Source: Telluribacter humicola (lineage in GTDB: Bacteria; Bacteroidota; Bacteroidia; Cytophagales; Spirosomataceae). From it: 64,000 nt of DNA. A program made the position numbers and the translations under genes. Location of the stretch: the NCBI RefSeq assembly GCF_017355935.1, contig NZ_JAFIQT010000004.1, forward strand, positions 124,001 through 188,000. Direction: 5' to 3'. Shown one piece after another: positions 17,941-27,134 of the stretch (its first letter is position 1; the number at the start of each line of letters is the position of its first letter). The notes under the pieces are model-generated. The model made no database searches. It saw only the letters and a program-made list of their open reading frames with translations, and was not told the DNA's origin.

Positions 17941-18732
17941 ATGGATCGTAGCGAAATACTACTATCATTCCTGAAGGATTATAGAGATCACTACCTGCCT
18001 TCGGTATCACTGGACCTGGTTATTTTTGGTTTTCACGAGGGACAGATGAAGGTCCTACTCATACGATTTAAGGGTTCGCAGGATTGGCTGTTACCGGGCG
18101 GAAGGGTGAGAAAAGACGAAGACCTGAACGAAGCGGCGTACCGGAGCCTAAGGGAGCGTACCGGATTGGAAAAGCTGTTTTTACAACAATTTCAGACGTT
18201 CGGGAAAGTTGATCGACTGACTCACTTTTCCTGGGAGGAGACTTTGACCAAGATGGGTCTAAAGGAGCCACTAGAATCCCTGGGGGTGGATATAGCAAGT
18301 TTCTGGAGCAGGGATATCTCGGTGGGTTACTACGCACTGGTCGAATACACCAAGGTAAATCCTACCCCTGATATCATGTCAGATGAATGTCAATGGTGGG
18401 ATATAGATCAGGTACCTCAACTGCTGTTTGACCACAACGACATGATACGCCTGGCGCTGAAAACGCTCAGGCGGCAGCTCAGCTATCAGCCCATTGGCTA
18501 TAATCTGCTCCCGGAGGAATTCACCATGTCCGAGCTGCAGAGTCTTTACGAAACGATATTGGGTCGCAAGCTGGACCGTCGCAATTTCTACAAGCAGATC
18601 ATGAACTACGATGTGCTGGAACGCCTGGAGAAACGGCCTACCATTCCGGCCAGTAAAGCGCCTTACCTGTACCGGTTCAAAAAGGAACGCTATGAGCAGC
18701 TACTAAACGAAGAAGATCTGTCGGTTGGTTAA
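17941..18732 (+). CDS. Nudix-like transcriptional regulator (NrtR/AraR type)
   Basis: 263 aa. Residues about 20-150 form a Nudix fold (VSLDLVIFGF, LLPGGRVRKDEDLNEAAYR), but the Nudix box is degenerate: RE-U-x-EE reads RSLRER, so two catalytic acidic positions are lost. The C-terminal part (about 175-250; FTMSELQSLYETILGRKLDR, RNFYKQIM, LYRFKKERY) is the winged helix of NrtR-type regulators. Bacteroidota members of this fold sense sugars, as AraR does for arabinose. Divergence from the PQQ/ThuA operon and the paired palindromes support a sugar-sensing repressor. Confidence 0.85.
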   Translation: MDRSEILLSFLKDYRDHYLPSVSLDLVIFGFHEGQMKVLLIRFKGSQDWLLPGGRVRKDEDLNEAAYRSLRERTGLEKLFLQQFQTFGKVDRLTHFSWEETLTKMGLKEPLESLGVDIASFWSRDISVGYYALVEYTKVNPTPDIMSDECQWWDIDQVPQLLFDHNDMIRLALKTLRRQLSYQPIGYNLLPEEFTMSELQSLYETILGRKLDRRNFYKQIMNYDVLERLEKRPTIPASKAPYLYRFKKERYEQLLNEEDLSVG

Positions 18733-18746
18733 CCAACCGACAGATC
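18715..18746. terminator. Perfect palindrome spanning the regulator stop codon
   Basis: A perfect 32-bp palindrome: GATCTGTCGGTTGGTT followed directly by its complement. It contains the last five codons and the TAA (18730-18732) of the Nudix-like gene and lies 11 bp before the end of the convergent TonB receptor gene. It folds to a long stem with a minimal loop and probably terminates both genes; U-runs are weak. Confidence 0.6.
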
Positions 18747-18756
18747 ATAAATGTGA

Positions 18757-21165
18757 CTAATTTTCGCCCTCGTTGTCGCCATCCATGCCTTCCCTTCCCC
18801 GGTTTTCCTTCTTGCGGTTTAGCCGGTAGTTGAAGGTAAGCAATATCTGCCGGGCATTCCACTGAAAAGAGGAGGTGGAGAAGTAGCCTACCTGCTCAAT
18901 GATGGTCCGGCGCTTGCGGGTGTTCAACAGGTCCCGCACGCTCAACGTAAAGGTACCATTGCCCTTCATGACGTCTCTGGACAGGCCCAGGTCAATGGCA
19001 TAGGTAGACAGCTCCCGCCCCTGCGGAATCTGCTGGGGAGCCCGGTAATTTATGCCGGCCTGAAAGTCCCATTTGCGGTAGAATGTCATCTTTGAAGTAA
19101 CGCGACTGGTCCAGGTGTAGGTGTCGCTTTCCAGTAGCTGATCCTGGTACCTACCGCTGGTGATAGCCCGGTAGAAGTTAAAGTTCGCGTTTACCCGCCA
19201 CCAGTTTTGAATCGTGTTTGAGTAGTTGAATTCCAGGCCGTAGGCATTCTGCGTAGCCAGATTCACCGGAAAGATTCGGTTGAAGCCTACCGAATCAACC
19301 AGCGTGATCCGCTGGATTACGCCCAGGCGGTACCGGTAGTAGACGCTTGAAAGTAATGAACCCGTGCTCCAGTTGAGCAGGTGACCGGCTTCAAGCGAAT
19401 GGGTATATTCCGGATTCAGGTTTGGATTTCCTACCATCAAAGAGCGGGCGTTGCTAAAACCGGAGAATGGTAATAGCTCACGAAAGCCGGGGCGACTCAG
19501 ACGGTAGCTGTAACTCAGCTGAAGCGCCTTGTCCTTAGCTAACTCATACGAAAGGTGAACACTCGGAAACAGGTTAAAGTAGGTTCGCTGATTTACCAGA
19601 TCCTCTTCGGGTAGTTCCGTGGTGATATCCGAAAACTCCCCTCTTAGACCCGCCTGTAACGACATCTTTTTGAACTGATTTCCCACCATCATATAGGCGG
19701 CGTGGATGTTCTCCCGATAGATCAGATAATTATCGAAGCGAGGTAGTGCCTGCCAGCTTCCCCCCTCTTCCTGCTGCTCAACCAGAAAATCATTATTTAG
19801 TACCCGGGAGGTGCTTTTCACACCGGCCTCCCATTTGCTCTTCTCCCCAAAGGGATGTACATAATCGGCCTGAAAAAGAAAGTTACGTTCATCTTCGGTA
19901 TTACTGGACCTTTGCCTCAGGTTGATGGGGCCGCCCAGTACTCCCTGCTGAAAGGACGAAAATTCATCTTCATCACTCACTATCCATTTGACATCGGCGG
20001 TAAGGCTACGTCCGGCCCGATCGTACTCTCTTCTAAAACTTAGGGCGGCTTCGATATTGTTCTCCGGCTCTTTTTCCAGTTCATTCCGTTCCGTCGTCTC
20101 GACCAGTTCTCCCATTGGTCCAAAGTCCCGGTATACGTAGCGTGAGGTATTTCGGCCATCAGAACGGCGGTAAAGCACAGAGCCCGTTAGTACATTTTTT
20201 TCAGTCAGGTAGTAATCCAGCCCCACCCGGAAATTATGCGAAATGCCTCCGCGGGTCCGCCGGTTGGTTTCAGAGTAGGAGAAGGTAGAGTCACTTCCCG
20301 TGAAGGACTGAAAGGAATTACCGAAGCCCGGCCGGGAACGGTAGTTCACCCCATAGCTTGAGAATAGATTTATTTTGTTTTTACGGTAATTGATGTCAAA
20401 AGAGCCCCCGTAGTTGGCCGGTGTACCGACATTGATGGTAAAGGAGCCGTTTACTCCCTGATTCCTGTTTTTCTTCAGGATGATATTAATTATACCTACC
20501 TCACCTTCGGCATCGTAGCGGGAAGACGGATTGGTAATAACTTCAATGCGCTCGATCAGATTACCCTGCAGTTGCCGCAAGGCATCCGGACTGCTGATAC
20601 CAGTCAATCCCGAAGGTCGACCATCGATGAGGATGCGTACGTTCTGGCTCCCTCTAAGGCTCACATTTCCTTCTACATCTACCGACACCGAAGGAACATT
20701 ATCAAGTATCTCAGCGGCACTTCCTCCAATATTACTCAGGTCTGCCCCCACGTTAAAGACTCGCTTGTCCAACTCCAGCTCCATCATACTTCGCTCCCCC
20801 CGTACCGTTACCTCATCGAGAAGTTCAGTATCGGGTCGTAAAGTAATCACTCCCAGCTGCACAGGCTGATCAGTAACCCGCAGGTTGGGAACAAGCTTTT
20901 CTTTGAAGGATAGTATTGATATTTTCAGATAGTATTGACCCGGTTTTGCCAGTAGCTCAAACTGTCCCATTTCGCCGGAGGTAGTACCGGTAATGAGTGA
21001 AGAGTCAGCGGAAAGATACAAGGCAACGGCCCCGTAAGGAATTGGCTTCTGTGCATTATCCACTAAGCTTCCTTTAATGGCGTAGCTACCCTGTGGGACT
21101 ATCTGGGCGGCAAGTAATGTGGATACCAGTAACAGTACCGGCAGGAAAAATAGGCTGTACTTCAT
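18757..21165 (-). CDS. TonB-dependent receptor, beta-barrel family
   Basis: 802 aa outer-membrane protein. Signal peptide (about 1-20), CarboxypepD_reg-like domain (25-110; YAIKGSLVDNAQKPIPYGAV), plug (about 120-220; VFNVGADLSNIGGSAAEILD and VRILIDGRPSGLTG) and a long barrel of the OMP_b-brl_3 type. The C-terminus has a charged tail rich in Asp, Glu and Lys after the last strand instead of ending in an aromatic residue. It lacks a SusD partner, so it is unlikely to be a polysaccharide receptor. It lies 157 bp downstream of a histidine kinase on the same strand, so the RR/HK pair may control it. Confidence 0.9.
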   Translation of the reverse strand: MKYSLFFLPVLLLVSTLLAAQIVPQGSYAIKGSLVDNAQKPIPYGAVALYLSADSSLITGTTSGEMGQFELLAKPGQYYLKISILSFKEKLVPNLRVTDQPVQLGVITLRPDTELLDEVTVRGERSMMELELDKRVFNVGADLSNIGGSAAEILDNVPSVSVDVEGNVSLRGSQNVRILIDGRPSGLTGISSPDALRQLQGNLIERIEVITNPSSRYDAEGEVGIINIILKKNRNQGVNGSFTINVGTPANYGGSFDINYRKNKINLFSSYGVNYRSRPGFGNSFQSFTGSDSTFSYSETNRRTRGGISHNFRVGLDYYLTEKNVLTGSVLYRRSDGRNTSRYVYRDFGPMGELVETTERNELEKEPENNIEAALSFRREYDRAGRSLTADVKWIVSDEDEFSSFQQGVLGGPINLRQRSSNTEDERNFLFQADYVHPFGEKSKWEAGVKSTSRVLNNDFLVEQQEEGGSWQALPRFDNYLIYRENIHAAYMMVGNQFKKMSLQAGLRGEFSDITTELPEEDLVNQRTYFNLFPSVHLSYELAKDKALQLSYSYRLSRPGFRELLPFSGFSNARSLMVGNPNLNPEYTHSLEAGHLLNWSTGSLLSSVYYRYRLGVIQRITLVDSVGFNRIFPVNLATQNAYGLEFNYSNTIQNWWRVNANFNFYRAITSGRYQDQLLESDTYTWTSRVTSKMTFYRKWDFQAGINYRAPQQIPQGRELSTYAIDLGLSRDVMKGNGTFTLSVRDLLNTRKRRTIIEQVGYFSTSSFQWNARQILLTFNYRLNRKKENRGREGMDGDNEGEN

Positions 21166-21322
21166 GACTTTAATAATTCACAAGTGTGTTCTTTAATTGT
21201 CCAAAGGAAGAAACACATTTTGTAGAGAATTTGAAGTACACAGGGTATTATCACCAAGCCAGCATCTAGCTAGTACAGTAAATAGCTGTTTTATATTCGG
21301 GATTGGATCAAATGGAAGAATT

Positions 21323-22651
21323 TCACTCTTCGTTCAAAACTTTTTTTCTTTCCAAATTTGCTTTACGCTGTCCAGATTTATCCTTCCTGAAGACTACTTC
21401 AATACGGTGCCATCCCTGGCTATACTGATAACTCACTCTGAAGCTATTCAGGTCGCAGATTTGTTTAACAATGGCCAGTCCGAGTCCCGTTGAGTTCTGG
21501 CTGGGATTGCTCTTTTTGAACCGTTGAAAGAGCTGCTCAGTAGCGATCTGTGGGTGAAGACCTGTATTCTGAATAAGCAGGGACGCCTCTGTTAAGATAA
21601 TGGTTACTTTTCCGTCCGGAATATTATGGCGCATTGCGTTACTAAGCAGATTGTTGAGCAGGATATCAGCCAGTACCGGGTGAAGCCACACCCGTACGTT
21701 ATCAGCCAGTTCATAGTCCAGATGGAGCCCTTTCAATTCGAATAACTCCTGCAGACGAAAAATTCCATTGCTAAGGTGACGGCTTATATCAATAGATTCA
21801 GTAGCCTGGTATTCCCGGTTGTCCAGCCTGGTCAGCAGGGTGAGTGCTTCATTGGTCTTTGAAAGCTTTTCTATAGAATCAAGGGCCGCCTGCACCAGTA
21901 GGGCCTGCTGGTCGGTAATGGGCGAATCCATCAGTAGCTCCAGTTTACCCCGAATGACAGCCAAAGGAGTCTGTAATTCATGGGAAGCGTTCTCAGTAAA
22001 TTCCTTGAGGGACTGATAGTCAATAACGGCTTTCTGTGTCATTGCTTCCAGAAAACGGTTGAGCTGTTCAAATTCCCTGATCTGGGTATCCTTTAGATGC
22101 AGAGGTGTTTGTCCGGATAAAGAAAAGCCACGGATAGCGATCAACGTTTCATGAAAGGGAGCCAGCAACTTACGGGAAAGCAACCGGCTTAAAATTCCAA
22201 CCAGTACCAATAGAAGTATAAATATCCAGCTTAGGGATTTAGCGATTCCCTCCGCGATTTCATCCGGCTCAGCCACAAGATTGGAGGCGGCTATGTGATA
22301 ATGCTTGCCTCTAATCTTATAGGAGGCAACAGCCATTAACTGTCTCTCGTAGTGTTCGTGGGAAGGAAACCAGAATAGTGTATCCACTACCTGTAAAGGG
22401 ATAAGCGGGGCAGTATGGGCCAGTTCCTGTATCCTTACCATATACCCCTGCTGCTGGTCTACCGGGGCACCTTGCTGGAGCCGGGTTGCTACCAGGTGTA
22501 CCGTATCTTTGAGTCTGCGGCTGTCTTCTCTGATGATCTCATTCTGTACGCTCATAAATACGATGATTCCGCCGGCTATCAATACGACAACGGTGATAGC
22601 AAAAAACCATAGCGTGAACTGATCGATCAGTTTCAGACGGATGCCTTTCAT
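21323..22651 (-). CDS. Membrane sensor histidine kinase
   Basis: 442 aa. Two transmembrane helices (about 12-34 and 141-157) flank a periplasmic sensor of about 105 residues. A HAMP-like linker follows, then HisKA with ENASHELQTPLAVIRGKLE (phospho-acceptor His224) and HATPase with LLSNAMRHN, a poor central acidic motif (LLIQNTGLH) and GLGLAIVKQICDL. It resembles the RprX type of Bacteroidota. The start ATG overlaps the response regulator stop by 4 bp, so the two are translated together. Confidence 0.92.
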   Translation of the reverse strand: MKGIRLKLIDQFTLWFFAITVVVLIAGGIIVFMSVQNEIIREDSRRLKDTVHLVATRLQQGAPVDQQQGYMVRIQELAHTAPLIPLQVVDTLFWFPSHEHYERQLMAVASYKIRGKHYHIAASNLVAEPDEIAEGIAKSLSWIFILLLVLVGILSRLLSRKLLAPFHETLIAIRGFSLSGQTPLHLKDTQIREFEQLNRFLEAMTQKAVIDYQSLKEFTENASHELQTPLAVIRGKLELLMDSPITDQQALLVQAALDSIEKLSKTNEALTLLTRLDNREYQATESIDISRHLSNGIFRLQELFELKGLHLDYELADNVRVWLHPVLADILLNNLLSNAMRHNIPDGKVTIILTEASLLIQNTGLHPQIATEQLFQRFKKSNPSQNSTGLGLAIVKQICDLNSFRVSYQYSQGWHRIEVVFRKDKSGQRKANLERKKVLNEE

Positions 22652-23331
22652 GATGAAACTACATTGAATTTATATCCAAGACCATACACGGTACCTATAT
22701 AATCATTGCCGCCAGCGGTTGTGATCTTCTTTCTGAGGTTCTTGACGTGCTGATAGACAAAGTCAAAGTTGGCCAAAGATTCCGTATAATCTCCCCAGAG
22801 ATGTTCGGCGATAGTCTGCCGGGTAAGTACCCGATTTTTATTGGTTATGAAGTAAAGAAGAAGATCATACTCCTTCCGGGTCAGGTCCAGGGGGTGCTCC
22901 TGCACCGAAACTTCCAGGGTATTAGTATTGATGGAAATCTCATTACAGATAATGACAGGATCACCGCGCAGGATTTTCCGCCGGTAGATTGCTTTGAGCC
23001 GGGCGTACAATTCGGGTAGGTGAAAAGGCTTGGTCACGTAATCATCCGCCCCCAGATCAAGACCCAGTATTTTATCATCCAGCGCATTCCTGGCTGATAT
23101 GATCAGTACACTCGTATCAATCTCTTCGGATTTTATAAAGTGAAGCAGATCCAGACCATTTCCATCCGGTAGCATAACATCCAGCACGATACAGTCGTAG
23201 GGAAAGCATAGTAGCTTATCCTCAGCCTCCTGTACCGAATAGCTTACCTCACAGATGTATCCCTCCCCTTGAAGGTACTGATAGATATTACGGGAGAGTT
23301 CCTGATTATCTTCAATGATGAGTACTTTCAT
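22648..23331 (-). CDS. OmpR-family response regulator
   Basis: 227 aa. Receiver domain 1-118 with acidic pocket Glu7-Asp8, phospho-acceptor Asp51 (CIVLDVMLPDGNGL), switch Ser and Lys in TKPFHLPEL. The trans_reg_C winged helix (about 130-225; LDLTRKEYDLLLYFITNKNR and the QHVKNLRKKI recognition helix) follows. It is first in the minus-strand set RR-HK-TonB receptor and divergent from an FtsX-type permease at 23581; such pairs often control a neighbouring export system. Confidence 0.94.
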   Translation of the reverse strand: MKVLIIEDNQELSRNIYQYLQGEGYICEVSYSVQEAEDKLLCFPYDCIVLDVMLPDGNGLDLLHFIKSEEIDTSVLIISARNALDDKILGLDLGADDYVTKPFHLPELYARLKAIYRRKILRGDPVIICNEISINTNTLEVSVQEHPLDLTRKEYDLLLYFITNKNRVLTRQTIAEHLWGDYTESLANFDFVYQHVKNLRKKITTAGGNDYIGTVYGLGYKFNVVSS

Positions 23332-23580
23332 AGCAACGACTAAGATCTAATTACATTTTGAAGAAATCTTGAAGCTTCAAAAGGACCACGTTACATTTTA
23401 GCAAAAATTCTTTCCGGTGTACGCATCTGTACAACTATGTCCGTTAATGAACAGAAATCTTCTACGACATCAGATAACACATTGATTTACAGCCAATATT
23501 TTTAATGGTATGAAGTTAATACACTTATAGTCACATAAGAAATAAAGGTACATGTATTTGATTGCCTATAAACAACCAAC

Positions 23581-26034
23581 ATGCTCAGGAATTATCTAAA
23601 AATAGCTTTGCGGAATCTGCTTCGCCATAAGTCCTTTACATTTATAAATATTATTGGCTTATCTATTGGGCTTGCCTGCTGTCTGGCCATTGTCATCTTT
23701 ATCCTTGATGAGTACCAATATGATGCGTTTCACACTAAAGCTGAGCGAATTTATCGGGTTGTTAATATATCTAAATCTGATGGGCGACAAAATCAAATAG
23801 CCAGCACTCCACCGGCCTATGCTCCTGCGCTCAAAGCCTCCTTTCCGGAGGTTGAAGAAAGTGTGCGGGTGTTTACTATGACCTATGGTAGTGAATTGCT
23901 GATAAGTTATGAAGATAAAAAATATCTGGAATCAGATATTCTTCTGGCCGATCCCTCTTTTTATGAGGTTTTCTCCTTTCCGCTAACGCAGGGCAATCCG
24001 GCCACCGCACTGACAGAGCCCAACACACTAGTCATTAGCGAATCCATGGCCAGGAAATATTTTGGCAATCAGGACCCACTTAATAAGGTACTTAGCTTTG
24101 CGGGCGAGCTGGATATGCGGGTTACGGGTGTGATGAAGGATGTACCTGGTCATTCGCATCTTAAGGCAAACGCTGTAGGTTCATTTAGTACTTTGAAGTC
24201 CATCGTAGATGATCCAAAACGACTGGAGAACTGGACCTGGCAACAATTCTATACGTACATTGTATTAACCGAAAACCGAGATGGCAAAACGCTTGCCCCG
24301 GAAGTACTGTCGGCCAAATTTCCGGCATTTTTAACCGAAAGAGCAAAATCAGAACTGGATGCCAAAAACCTGAGCTTCCAGATGCAGCTTCAGCCATTGA
24401 AAGATATTCATCTCCGCTCGGCGGAATGGGAGTATGATATCGCCCGGAAAGGAAATATCAACCACATATATGCCTTCACCGTCATTGCCCTTTTTGCGCT
24501 CCTGATTGCCTGCTTTAACTTCATGAACCTGTCCACGGCCAAGTCGATGCAGCGGGCCAAGGAAGTGGGGCTACGGAAGGTAATCGGTGCAAATCGTATG
24601 GAGTTAGTACGTCAATTTTTAGGTGAATCTATCCTACTCACCCTCCTGGCCCTGGTGGTTGCATTGGGAATTGTGGATGTTTTTCTGTCCCTGTTTAATC
24701 AGTGGATGAATAAATCCTTAGCGTTTGGCGAATCGCTAACTCCCACCTTTATTGTAGGCCTATTGGCTGCTACCTTAGTAGTAGGTTTCTTAGCCGGTCT
24801 TTATCCGGCCTTTTTCCTGTCAGGATTCCTACCGGTTAAAGTTCTGAAAGGGGATGTAGGTAAAGGAAGCAAAGGAGGGTACTCACTTCGTAAAACACTG
24901 GTGGTTCTTCAATTTACAGTATCAACGGCCCTGATCATCGGGACAGGTATTGTCTTCAGTCAACTACACTATGTGCAACGCAAAGACCTGGGATTTGATC
25001 GTGAGCAGGCCATAGTACTACCGATCAGGAATACGGCTATGCGGAATAACTATGAAAATATAAAGCAGGAGCTGTTACAAAATCCTGCCATTAAAGCGGC
25101 TACGGCTACCTATGGTATACCCGGTGGTATGGTTGCCGCAGATGGCATAAGACTAGCTGGACAGACTGGCGAAACGCCCATCAACATGTTTCTGATTGAC
25201 TACGACTACATCCCTACCATGGGAATGCAGCTAGTCGCCGGACGCAATTTCTCACCTCAATATGGTACAGATGCCGGGGAAGGCTTTATTCTCAATGAAA
25301 CAGCCGTTAAGGCCCTTGGCTGGAATACACCGGCCCAAGCCATAGGCCAGGAAATCTTTTGGCCGAAGTGGTCAGCGGGTACCACACCGGCAGACTCTAT
25401 CAAGCGAGGCCACGTAGTTGGTGTGGTAAAGGATTTCAACTACAAGTCACTCCACCAAAAAATTGAACCCGCCGTGATGCATATCTACCCAGAAATTTAC
25501 ACCAGCATAGTGGTCAGGGTAAGACCTGAAAATATGGCGGCTACGCTGGAGTTTCTGGAAAACAAGTGGAAAGGTTTGGCGCCTGACTGGCCGTTTGAGT
25601 ACAACTTTATTGACGAGCAGTACGCTGAGTTGTATCAGGCAGAGCAAGTCTTCGCAAAACTCTTCGGACTATTTACCGCCTTATCCATTTTGATAGCTAG
25701 TATGGGTTTGTTTGGACTGGCCTCCTTCATGGTACAGCAGCGATTTAAGGAAATCGGGGTAAGGAAAGTGCTGGGAGCCAGTATAACAGGCATCGTGACA
25801 TTATTATCTAAAGACTTTCTGAAGTTGGTTCTTATTGCCATTCTGATTGCTACACCCATTGCCTGGTACGCCATGACTCGCTGGCTGGAAGATTTTGCCT
25901 ACAAAATTGCCATGCCGTGGTGGGTCTTTGCCGTAGCCGGATTGCTGGTTGTACTTGTAGCCTTAGCGACGGTAAGTTTTCAATCAGTAAAAGCTGCCCT
26001 TATGAATCCTGTAAAATCTTTACGAAGCGAATAA
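23581..26034 (+). CDS. FtsX/MacB-type ABC transporter permease
   Basis: 817 aa with the Bacteroidota signature start MLRNYLKIALRNLLRH. It is a duplicated MacB_PCD-FtsX architecture: TM1 (about 21-42), a large periplasmic domain, FtsX core 1 (about 285-420, with AKEVGLRKVIGANR), TM5, a second periplasmic domain (about 455-680) and FtsX core 2 (about 690-817, with KEIGVRKVLGAS). No ATPase is adjacent; one would be encoded elsewhere. Homologues export antimicrobial peptides or lipoproteins. It is divergent from the two-component pair across 249 bp, which makes regulation by that pair likely. Confidence 0.9.
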   Translation: MLRNYLKIALRNLLRHKSFTFINIIGLSIGLACCLAIVIFILDEYQYDAFHTKAERIYRVVNISKSDGRQNQIASTPPAYAPALKASFPEVEESVRVFTMTYGSELLISYEDKKYLESDILLADPSFYEVFSFPLTQGNPATALTEPNTLVISESMARKYFGNQDPLNKVLSFAGELDMRVTGVMKDVPGHSHLKANAVGSFSTLKSIVDDPKRLENWTWQQFYTYIVLTENRDGKTLAPEVLSAKFPAFLTERAKSELDAKNLSFQMQLQPLKDIHLRSAEWEYDIARKGNINHIYAFTVIALFALLIACFNFMNLSTAKSMQRAKEVGLRKVIGANRMELVRQFLGESILLTLLALVVALGIVDVFLSLFNQWMNKSLAFGESLTPTFIVGLLAATLVVGFLAGLYPAFFLSGFLPVKVLKGDVGKGSKGGYSLRKTLVVLQFTVSTALIIGTGIVFSQLHYVQRKDLGFDREQAIVLPIRNTAMRNNYENIKQELLQNPAIKAATATYGIPGGMVAADGIRLAGQTGETPINMFLIDYDYIPTMGMQLVAGRNFSPQYGTDAGEGFILNETAVKALGWNTPAQAIGQEIFWPKWSAGTTPADSIKRGHVVGVVKDFNYKSLHQKIEPAVMHIYPEIYTSIVVRVRPENMAATLEFLENKWKGLAPDWPFEYNFIDEQYAELYQAEQVFAKLFGLFTALSILIASMGLFGLASFMVQQRFKEIGVRKVLGASITGIVTLLSKDFLKLVLIAILIATPIAWYAMTRWLEDFAYKIAMPWWVFAVAGLLVVLVALATVSFQSVKAALMNPVKSLRSE

Positions 26035-26510
26035 CACGTCACTGATTATGGGAATTTTGAATAGCTGTGTTTTGCCGCGGTTGAACGTAATACTGGCTAT
26101 TGTAGCATACAAGCAGGTCTTCCAATTAAGAAGTAATCAGGGACAGGATAGCAACGGGCAAAAAAATACCCCGGTGAGTAGCACCAGGGTTTAAAAATAT
26201 AACACCTATAAAACGCCTCAGCTATCTTTTTGTTATAGGCTATGAAAAATAGCTCTATTATTTTTCAAATTCTTTTTAGCCAGCGCATTGATTTGAAGAT
26301 TGGGCTCCTGTTCCCCTCTTCTGGCTAAGCTATATCTCTCTACAAGTCGAGCCACTATATTAAGTGGCCTTACCTATCTTGAAGTGTTTAGGTAGGGTGA
26401 ACATTGAAGTACAGCAACAACTTCATAAATATACTTCAACGGCTATTACAGGCACCTAAACTAGCCTTTGAACTAAGTAAAATAGATAATAATGTATAAT
26501 TAATTGAAAA
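26035..26510. other. Gene-free stretch after the permease
   Basis: No gene seen on either strand. A weak inverted repeat near 26172-26192 (ACCCCGGTG...CACCAGGGT) could end the permease transcript. Confidence 0.35.
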
Positions 26511-26559
26511 AATACTGTATTTACAGTATTGCCAAATCAATTTTGTATCCTCACTTTTG
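26511..26559 (+). promoter_or_regulatory. Palindrome and promoter of candidate small RNA
   Basis: AATACTGTA-TT-TACAGTATT (26511-26530) is a perfect 20-bp dyad. It overlaps TTG (26529-26531), followed after 20 nt by CACTTTTG (26552-26559), one base from TAnnTTTG. The dyad covers the -33 element, where an operator would block polymerase. Confidence 0.45.
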
Positions 26560-26565
26560 TTTAGT

Positions 26566-26645
26566 CATATATACACACCTTAAAAGTTGGTTTTGCCATA
26601 AAGAACAACAGGAAGCCCGGCCTATAACCGGGCTTCCTGCTTTAT
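26566..26645 (+). ncRNA. Candidate small RNA with terminator hairpin
   Basis: Roughly 80 nt between the promoter-like elements at 26529-26559 and a hairpin of 12 perfect pairs (CAGGAAGCCCGG 26609-26620, loop CCTATAA, CCGGGCTTCCTG 26628-26639). No gene ends within 550 bp upstream, so the hairpin is not the terminator of a known gene. There is no open reading frame of useful size. The U-run is weak (CTTTAT), which lowers confidence. Ends are approximate. Confidence 0.35.
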
Positions 26646-26903
26646 AAATATGTAGGTAGTTTTGTTAGCAGCTACAGCTGGTTCAAATGGATGTACTAAA
26701 TTTGATACAGAAATTTACTGAGGTAGCTTTCGAATATATAAATCATGTAGCATTACTCAAAGCCGCTTGTTAATTAAAGAGTAGATTGAAAAGTAGTATT
26801 TCGTGTGGGGGAGCTGGTACTGGTAAGCTTTACTAATAGGGCATGCAGGCGCACTTAATGCTAAGGAGATACATACAACATTGAAATTGGTATAAATGAG
26901 ACG

Positions 26904-27134
26904 CTACTCCAGACGCAAGAGAAAGCCCACTTCTTCCAGTTGGTCTACAATTCCCAGTACATCCTCCTCATCTATCCGCTCCTTATAGCAGACGTACACC
27001 CACAGGGAAAGGGCTTCCAGAAAGTTTTCCCATTGCCGGTTGGCTCCATAAAATAAGGAGTTCTTCAGGTCTGTAAGCACTTCCAGGCTACATGATCCTG
27101 ATAATATCTTTCCGTTTGCTGTCAGGTATTTCAT
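26904..27134 (-). CDS. Small protein, GFLLRL family, paralogue A
   Basis: 76 aa, acidic, no signal or membrane segment. It starts MKYLTANGKILSGSCS and ends IVDQLEEVGFLLRLE. The second small gene at 30353-30586 (77 aa) has the same plan: a short beta-like start, a middle helix, and a C-terminal helix-turn ending QL-x-(D/E)-x-GFLLRL plus one residue. I do not recognise a known family. Both copies face away from or toward the PAS kinase/response regulator operon at 27583-30238, one on each side, which suggests a common role with it (inference). Confidence 0.7.
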   Translation of the reverse strand: MKYLTANGKILSGSCSLEVLTDLKNSLFYGANRQWENFLEALSLWVYVCYKERIDEEDVLGIVDQLEEVGFLLRLE

